Of a DNA stretch of 10,553 nt, positions 6,548 through 10,553 are shown in pieces. The stretch spans positions 1-10,553 of the forward strand of contig JADGGM010000042.1 of assembly GCA_019689955.1 (NCBI GenBank), written 5' to 3'. The notes beneath the pieces are model-generated. The model worked only from the letters and a program-made list of their open reading frames with translations. It searched no databases and was not told where the DNA came from. Origin of the DNA: Gemmatimonadaceae bacterium (GTDB lineage: Bacteria > Gemmatimonadota > Gemmatimonadetes > Gemmatimonadales > Gemmatimonadaceae). Position 1 is the stretch's first letter. Each line of letters opens with the position of its first letter. The position numbers and the translations under genes were made by a program.

Positions 6548-7276
6548 TCATGGATGTCCGCGGCCGCGGGAGCGCTTTGCGCCGGCGCGCTTCCTTGCAG
6601 GAGCACTCTTGGCCGATGCGCGTCTGGTCGCGGGCCGTTTGGCGGAGGCGCGCTTCGGCGCCGCGCTGGGCGTCGGGTCGCCGGGTCGAGCGAGCAGGGG
6701 GATGGGCTGCTCCCGCGCCGAGGATGCGATCAACTGCGCGAGTCGCTTGGCTCTCGTTTCCGCACGCTTGGCGCTCACCACCCACCAGGTCGCCGTCCGG
6801 CGATACCCCGGGGGGCGCGCTTGAAAGTATGCCCACGCACGTCGATTACGCTGGAACTGCCGCAGCATGTCGGCGTCCAGCTCGGCCCTGTGACGCTGCT
6901 CGTAGGAATAGATGCCGCTCTTCGCTTGCGCCCGCAGCGAGTAGGCGTGCAGCCCCGCAGGATGCACGCGCCCGGCGGCGATGAGCCGCTCCATCATCGT
7001 CACGTTGATGGCGCTCCACGTGCTCCCGGGGCGGCGCGGGGTGAAGCGGATCATGTAGCGCTCATCGTCCAGCCGCCGGCGCACGCCGTCGATCCACCCG
7101 AAGCACAGCGCTTCCGCCACGGATTCCGGCCAGGTGAGACTCGGCCGCCCCGTTCCCTTCTTGTGAAACCCGACCCACAGCTCGCGCGCCGATGCATGGC
7201 TCGCCTCGAGCCACGCGCGAAACTCGGCGGGGGAGGCGAAGAAGATCGGGTCGATCGAAGGTCGGGGCGCGGCCAT
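6548..7276 (-). CDS. YdeI/OmpD-associated family protein with basic Ala/Lys/Arg tail
   Basis: A 242-residue protein. The body (about 8-190) carries YdeI/OmpD-associated family landmarks: ARELWVGFHKKGTGRPSLTW (30-49), SVAEALCFGWIDGVRRRLDD, RFTPRRPGSTWSAIN (77-91) and the C-terminal RRTATWWVVSAKRAETRAKRL. Biochemical function is unknown; some relatives are linked to osmotic stress or peptide resistance, but I would not transfer that. Residues 204-242 form a low-complexity basic tail with two RASAK units and several AKR steps, similar to histone H1-like nucleic-acid-binding tails. The ATG at 7276 matches the family N-terminus, and GGAG lies 12 nt upstream (7289-7292), a long spacing. The in-frame start at 7345 was rejected. 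It follows the TIR-like gene by 96 bp and precedes DUF4286 by 13 bp. Confidence 0.85.
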   Translation of the reverse strand: MAAPRPSIDPIFFASPAEFRAWLEASHASARELWVGFHKKGTGRPSLTWPESVAEALCFGWIDGVRRRLDDERYMIRFTPRRPGSTWSAINVTMMERLIAAGRVHPAGLHAYSLRAQAKSGIYSYEQRHRAELDADMLRQFQRNRRAWAYFQARPPGYRRTATWWVVSAKRAETRAKRLAQLIASSAREQPIPLLARPGDPTPSAAPKRASAKRPATRRASAKSAPARKRAGAKRSRGRGHP

Positions 7277-7372
7277 GGTCGGTGACGTTCTCCAGTTGAA
7301 GATGTCGCGCGCTCGTCCGCGGACAAGCCCCGCGCCATCCCTCACTCGCCATTGCGGAGTCGCCTTCCGGCC

Positions 7373-8329
7373 TCAGGGCGCTTCGGTGCCCGCGGGTCTG
7401 CGAGTAGCGGGCTGCCGGGTGTCGAGCTGCCACCGCACGCGCCGAAGACAGAGCGAGATGAGGTCGCGCGTCGCGTACGTGCACCGCGGCGCCTCGTCCA
7501 CGGACCAGAGAAAGGTCAGCGCGTCGAGGCGGAACGCGTGCTCGCGGACCACCGTCGCGCGATGACGCCCGTGCATCGGCTCGCCGTGGAGCGTGACCGT
7601 CCCCTCCCACTCGAGGACCAGGAGCGTCCCCCCGCCGTCCGTCGCCGGCGACGGCGAGAGCCACGACGCGCTGAGCGCCACCGGACCGGCCTGGACTACG
7701 CACCGCTCCGGCGTCCGCCGCACGCCGACCTCCACCTCCGGGAAGCAGGCGCGCAGCTCGGCGGCCCCTTCCACGATCCCGTCGATCACGCGCCCAACCT
7801 CGCGGTGCGCCGCGTTGAGCATCGCGAGCGTGTGGCGCGCCGGCTCCGGGAGCTCCGCGTCGCCGCGCGCGGTGACCGTCGCCGCCTCGGGCGACGGCCC
7901 GCTCGGGACGACGCCTCCTGCGCGGCGCACGGCGGACACGATCGCATCCATCTCCGCCTCGCCGTCTGCGGAGAGCGCGACGCACGCCACACCCTCGCTC
8001 GCCCAGTCGGGACGGCGGCGCGAGGGGTCGAGCATCACGACGACGAGAAAACCGGCGCCGTCGCGCGCGACACGCTCCTCGATGAGGGCCCGATCGCAGC
8101 GCGTGGCCGGCGTCTCCCCCCAAGGGTGCTGGTCAAGCACCACCACCACGCGCGCCTCGGAGCGGAGCGCGGCTGCCGTCGCATCGTGGCGCGCGCCGAC
8201 GTCGGTCTCCGCCGCGTCGAACACGGGTGCACCCACACGGCAGCGCAACTGGTCCATGAGACGCGCGGCGGTCAACACGTCCTCGCACAAGTACGAGACG
8301 GCGACGTCGCACCGGAAAGCCGTATCCAT
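7373..8329 (-). CDS. TIR-like domain protein with unknown C-terminal domain
   Basis: A 318-residue soluble protein. Residues 5-118 read as a TIR-like Rossmann domain: strand A CDVAVSYLCED (7-17), helix TAARLMDQL, PVFDAAETDVG in the BB-loop area (35-45), VVVVLDQHPWGETPATRCD (61-79) and FLVVVMLDPSRRRPDW (94-109). In related bacterial proteins that I recall, the matching segment is WGETPWTR(V/I)E, whose W-x-x-x-E corresponds to the TIR NADase signature; here it is A75 and D79, so catalysis may be altered or lost. A Gly/Pro/Ala linker (about 137-160) leads to a second domain (165-303) with beta segments and a C-terminal helix (TRDLISLCLRRVRWQL), perhaps a sensor. The ATG at 8329 lacks a clear ribosome site. 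It lies 36 bp after the 113-aa gene, probably in the same operon. The family call is from recalled pattern, not a search. Confidence 0.55.
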   Translation of the reverse strand: MDTAFRCDVAVSYLCEDVLTAARLMDQLRCRVGAPVFDAAETDVGARHDATAAALRSEARVVVVLDQHPWGETPATRCDRALIEERVARDGAGFLVVVMLDPSRRRPDWASEGVACVALSADGEAEMDAIVSAVRRAGGVVPSGPSPEAATVTARGDAELPEPARHTLAMLNAAHREVGRVIDGIVEGAAELRACFPEVEVGVRRTPERCVVQAGPVALSASWLSPSPATDGGGTLLVLEWEGTVTLHGEPMHGRHRATVVREHAFRLDALTFLWSVDEAPRCTYATRDLISLCLRRVRWQLDTRQPATRRPAGTEAP

Positions 8330-8365
8330 GTGTCGTGATCGTCAGGGGGCGGCGCGAGGGCAGCG

Positions 8366-8707
8366 CTACGGCCGAGCGGGGTCCGCGGCGGGGCGCCTCG
8401 GGCCGGGGCTGCCGAATCGTCCGACAGGCCGCTCGGCGCGCCGGGCGAGCAGGTCGACGTAGTAGGCGATCATCCGGTCGTGGACGGCCGCGTCATCGTC
8501 CGCGTCGCCGACCCGGAACGGGGCGTAACGCTGCGGGTCGCCGGAGACCTCGAACCACCACCAAACGTCTTCGGGCGGCGCCGCAGTAGCGCCGGGTCCT
8601 TCCTCGCGCACGGCGACCTCGCGCGGCGCCGCCTGCGCGGTGAAGGTCCGCCCTTCGTGCTCGAAGACGAGCGTCCGCCGCGAGTGCACGGAGCGGGGGG
8701 CGCTCAC
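8366..8707 (-). CDS. Unrecognised 113-aa protein upstream of the TIR-like gene
   Basis: A 113-residue protein that I do not recognise. It has a beta-like start (RRTLVFEHEGRTFTAQ, 10-25), a Trp/Phe cluster VWWWFEVSGDPQRYAPFRVG (48-67), an acidic DADDDAA stretch (68-74), a helix DRMIAYYVDLLARRA (77-91) and a Pro/Arg-rich tail. No signal peptide or membrane segment is visible, so it is probably cytosolic. The GTG at 8707 is chosen for its GTGA overlap with the preceding 26-codon ORF; a second GTG at 8689 would shorten it by six residues, and neither has a strong ribosome site of its own. That fits translational coupling. Being directly before the TIR-like gene, it may be its partner or regulator (inference). 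Confidence 0.6.
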   Translation of the reverse strand: MSAPRSVHSRRTLVFEHEGRTFTAQAAPREVAVREEGPGATAAPPEDVWWWFEVSGDPQRYAPFRVGDADDDAAVHDRMIAYYVDLLARRAERPVGRFGSPGPRRPAADPARP

Positions 8708-8784
8708 TGCGCGCTCGACGTCAGCACACGAACACGCCCTCGCACGGACGGGGCGAGGCCACGGCGGATCGATGGTCGGGGCAT
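8704..8784 (-). CDS. Putative 26-codon leader ORF
   Basis: The frame begins at the ATG at 8784 (MPRPSIRRGLAPSVRGRVRV, then LTSSAQ) and ends in a TGA that overlaps the GTG of the next gene as GTGA. It has the better ribosome site of the pair: GAGGAG at 8791-8796, 6 nt before the ATG. The peptide is Arg-rich with no known domain. It could be a leader that delivers ribosomes to the downstream gene, or a small basic protein. It may also be spurious, since the evidence is only the ribosome site, the overlap and the upstream TATATT promoter. Confidence 0.4.
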   Translation of the reverse strand: MPRPSIRRGLAPSVRGRVRVLTSSAQ

Positions 8785-8882
8785 GGAAGGCTCCTCGTCC
8801 GTATGGGGGAGAACGGCGGCAACGGACCTGCGCGCGCGAGACGCAGCGGCGGACGGATGGCCGACGGAGCGCTTCGTTCCTG

Positions 8883-8888
8883 AATATA
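8883..8888 (-). promoter_or_regulatory. Putative -10 box TATATT for the small-ORF/TIR-like operon
   Basis: On the minus strand TATATT lies about 95 bases before the ATG at 8784, the only AT-rich hexamer between the MATE stop and that start. It matches the box at 4409-4414. The -35 position is occupied by one copy of a repeated 8-bp motif (8905-8926) rather than a TTGACA-like element. Confidence 0.45.
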
Positions 8889-8904
8889 GCACCCGTGCGG
8901 CCGA

Positions 8905-8926
8905 TCCGCCCGGCCCCGTCCGCCCG
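8905..8926. repeat. Direct 8-bp repeat at the -35 position, possible operator
   Basis: TCCGCCCG occurs at 8905-8912 and again at 8919-8926, so the repeat period is 14 bp. The first copy begins 16 bp from the TATATT box, so it covers the -35 position. The second reaches the MATE stop. This could bind an activator or repressor, but such strings are common in GC-rich DNA. Confidence 0.25.
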
Positions 8927-8927
8927 C

Positions 8928-10133
8928 TCACACCACGCGCGTCTTCCACCGCCCGCGGCGGAACACCGCGCCCCCCACGATCGCGAGCGTCGAGAACGCG
9001 ATCGTGATCGCGATGAACACCCCCTGCGGCCCGAACCCGAGGTGCACCGCGAGGACGTACGCCAGCGGGATCTCCCACAACCAGAACACGAGCAGGTTGA
9101 GCACCGTCGGCGTCGTGGTGTCCCCCGCGCCGTTGAACGACTGCGTGAACACCATCCCGTAGGCGTAGAACAGGAACCCGTACGCGATGGTGCGCAGACA
9201 CGCGATGGCGGAGGGCGCGATCGCCGGATCGGGGGTGAAGCGCGCGACGATCCACGGCGCGCCGACCGCGAAGGCAAGACCGACCACGCCGAGGAAGACC
9301 ATGTTGTACATCCCCGCGATCCACACCGCGCGCTCGGCGCGTTCCGGCTTCCGCGCGCCCGGCCCCTGCCCCACCATCGTCGCCGCGGCGTTGCTGATCC
9401 CCCACGAAGGGAGCAGCGCGAAGATCACCACGCGGATCCCGATCGTGTATCCGGCGAGCACCGCGCTGCCGAACATCGACAGGATGCGGATGAGCGCCAC
9501 CCAGCTCGCGGTCCCAATGAGCGCTTGCAGCGTCCCCGAGGCCGCGAGGCGCACGAGACGCGCCATGATCGCGGGGTGGAGCCGGAGGTGGCGCCGCCGG
9601 ATGGCGACCCGCGCGCCGGGGCGGAGGAGCCGGCTGAGCGCGAACAGCGCGCCCGTCCCGCGCCCGATGTTCATCGCGATCGCCGCCCCCGCCACGCCGA
9701 GCCGCGGGAAAGGCCCCACGCCGAAGATGAGGCAGGGGCCGAGCACGATGTTGATCGCGTTCGCGAGCCAGAGCACGCGCATCGCGATCGCCGCATCCCC
9801 CGCGCCGCGGAACGTCGCGTTGAGGAGGAGGAGGAGGAGGAGCACGGTCGCGTTCCCGCCGAGCATCACGCGCGCGTACGTGCTCCCGGTCGCGATCACG
9901 TCGGGGGAGGCGCCCATGAGCACGAGGAGACGCGGCGCGAAGATCGCCCCCGGCACGCCGAGGAGCGCGGCCACGAGCACGCCGAGGGCGTGCACGGCGG
10001 CTCGCGCGGCGCCGTCGGCATCGTGCTCGCCGATCCGGCATATAGGGTAGCGCGCCTGACCGGGCAATGGGCGGCGAACGCGAGCGTACACGCGCACGAT
10101 GCGCGCGCGATGTGTCGCGTCGGCGGTGTTCAC
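8928..10133 (-). CDS. MATE-family efflux transporter, 5'-truncated
   Basis: The frame has 401 codons from a GTG at 10133, but MATE similarity begins only near residue 34 (RIGEHDADGAARAA, matching the loop before helix 3). From there it is clearly MATE: LVLMGASPDV (70-79), NATFRGAGDAAIAMRVLWLA, LIFGVGPFPRLGVAGAAIAM, a second half with FNGAGDTTTPTVLNLLVFWL and a basic end. Intact members have about 450 residues and 12 helices; helices 1-2 (about 80 residues) are missing, and the 33 residues ahead are Arg/Pro-rich and unrelated. There is room for only about 200 bp before the divergent DUF2934 gene, so the missing part is not in another frame. Normal drug/cation antiport is unlikely; it is probably a decaying gene, or an assembly junction lies near 10040. 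No good ribosome site is seen, and the start is uncertain. Confidence 0.75.
   Translation of the reverse strand: MNTADATHRARIVRVYARVRRPLPGQARYPICRIGEHDADGAARAAVHALGVLVAALLGVPGAIFAPRLLVLMGASPDVIATGSTYARVMLGGNATVLLLLLLLNATFRGAGDAAIAMRVLWLANAINIVLGPCLIFGVGPFPRLGVAGAAIAMNIGRGTGALFALSRLLRPGARVAIRRRHLRLHPAIMARLVRLAASGTLQALIGTASWVALIRILSMFGSAVLAGYTIGIRVVIFALLPSWGISNAAATMVGQGPGARKPERAERAVWIAGMYNMVFLGVVGLAFAVGAPWIVARFTPDPAIAPSAIACLRTIAYGFLFYAYGMVFTQSFNGAGDTTTPTVLNLLVFWLWEIPLAYVLAVHLGFGPQGVFIAITIAFSTLAIVGGAVFRRGRWKTRVV
9822..9842. repeat. Seven-unit GAG/CTC triplet repeat inside the MATE gene
   Basis: Seven consecutive GAG triplets (CTC on the coding strand) encode an uninterrupted Leu run in a membrane helix of the MATE-like protein. 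Slippage would add or remove whole Leu codons without shifting the frame, so this is not an on/off switch. It is the cleanest microsatellite in the window. Confidence 0.8.
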
Positions 10134-10239
10134 ACCGCGGCGGTGCGTTTATCATTATCGGACGCGCCGCCGCTCCACCGTGGCCGCAGCGGCGCGCCCA
10201 TCCGCAGGTGGCCACGGTTCGCTGCATCGCGGGAGACCT
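10134..10239. promoter_or_regulatory. Divergent promoter region with AT-rich box
   Basis: This gap holds TTTATCATTATC (10148-10159), the most AT-rich spot on this side. Read rightward, TATCAT (10150-10155) could be a -10 box for the DUF2934 gene with a leader of about 77 nt. Read leftward, GATAAT (10153-10158) could serve the MATE remnant. No -35 is recognisable for either. Confidence 0.35.
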
Positions 10240-10485
10240 ATGTCCGAGAAGAAGCCGCGCGCCGCCAAGCGGCCGGTGCGTAAGACGACCGCCAGCACCG
10301 GAGGAGAACGCACGGTGGCGGCCTCGGAGACCGACGTTCGCATGGAGGCCGTGCTCGACGCGGACGAGGTCGTGCGGACACGCGCCTATTACATCTACCT
10401 GGAGCGCGGCGCCCGCCCGGGCGGGGCGCTCGAGGACTGGCTCCAAGCCGAGCGCGAGATCCGCGCCGCGGGTCGCCTCGCGTAA
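10240..10485 (+). CDS. DUF2934 family small basic-tailed protein
   Basis: An 81-residue protein. The basic N-terminus (SEKKPRAAKRPVRK, 2-15) is low-complexity and could contact nucleic acid. The C-terminal part (about 43-77) is a DUF2934 helix-turn-helix-like hairpin: VRTRAYYIYLERGARPGG followed by ALEDWLQAEREI. The family is widespread in Proteobacteria, Acidobacteriota and relatives, usually as small cytosolic proteins of unknown function, and I infer none here. GGGAGA at 10231-10236 lies 3-4 nt before the ATG, a close but usable spacing that sets the start; the upstream in-frame start at 10099 would add unrelated residues and cross the AT-rich promoter spot. It is divergent from the MATE remnant and near the contig end. 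Confidence 0.85.
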   Translation: MSEKKPRAAKRPVRKTTASTGGERTVAASETDVRMEAVLDADEVVRTRAYYIYLERGARPGGALEDWLQAEREIRAAGRLA

Positions 10486-10553
10486 CCGCCGGCGCAGTGG
10501 CCGCGCGCCGCCCCCCCCCCCCCGCCCCCCGCCCCCAACCGGGCCCAACCCCC
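10486..10553. other. Low-complexity C-rich window end
   Basis: After the DUF2934 stop the sequence falls into runs of 13, 6 and 5 C broken by single G, then short C/A/G strings. No gene or hairpin with a T-tract is visible. It mirrors the C-run at the left end and is probably a contig edge. Confidence 0.5.

Noticed and set aside
7277..7372. Small ORF in the gap between the TIR-like and YdeI-like genes
   Set aside because: An ATG frame exists (MASEGWRG...) but it has no ribosome site, and it continues only as a shadow of the YdeI-like gene.
7062..8123. Minus-strand 353-codon frame over the TIR-like and YdeI-like genes
   Set aside because: It overlaps two genes with better support and has Arg/Ala-rich composition with no motif.
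8640..10283. Plus-strand 547-codon and minus-strand 614-codon frames over the MATE region
   Set aside because: Both are Arg/His/Glu or Arg/Ala/Gly-rich shadows of the MATE frame. Only the last 26 codons of the minus frame (8704-8784) have a ribosome site of their own.

Overview
The window is about 10.5 kb of very GC-rich bacterial DNA. It reads as a chromosomal accessory segment of a Gemmatimonadota-like bacterium, probably a metagenome contig. The assignment is inferred from the secreted protein joining a carboxypeptidase-regulatory-like domain to a TonB-receptor plug, the three-domain cyclic-nucleotide-binding/glutaredoxin-like/thioredoxin-reductase-like fusion, and the dense set of small single-domain families (DinB, DUF3224, YdeI, DUF4286, DUF2934). 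Acidobacteriota or another GC-rich phylum cannot be excluded. Both ends of the window are runs of 13-14 C, which suggests contig ends. I see no tRNA, rRNA, CRISPR array, insertion sequence or integrase.

Layout, left to right. (1) 183-1322 (+): exported protein with a regulatory-like beta domain, a plug and a TonB C-terminal domain, but no outer-membrane barrel. (2) 1449-4200 (-): compact operon of a DinB-fold protein, an exported DUF3224 protein joined to it by a TGATG overlap, and the large redox fusion protein. (3) 4201-4542: divergent control region with a TATATT box. (4) 4543-5673 (+): flavin monooxygenase-like oxidoreductase, convergent with the next block and separated from it by 19 bp that lie in an inverted repeat. 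(5) 5693-8784 (-): a possible co-transcribed block, in transcription order a 26-codon small ORF, an unknown 113-aa protein, a TIR-like protein, a YdeI-like protein with a histone-like basic tail, a DUF4286 protein, and a zinc-ribbon TrmO/TsaA-family protein. GTGA overlaps join the first pair and the last pair. (6) 8928-10133 (-): a MATE-family transporter lacking its first two membrane helices. (7) 10240-10485 (+): a DUF2934 protein.

How the genes may work together. Block 2 and the divergent flavoprotein look like a redox or detoxification neighbourhood: two flavin-dependent oxidoreductases beside a DinB fold, a family that includes thiol-transferases. The most system-like part is the head of block 5. 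A TATATT promoter with a repeated 8-bp motif at the -35 position precedes the small ORF, the unknown 113-aa protein and the TIR-like protein. The TIR-like protein has Ala and Asp where I expect the W and E of the W-x-x-x-E NADase signature. This is the best candidate for an undescribed module, possibly immune or stress signalling, but the sequence alone does not prove it.
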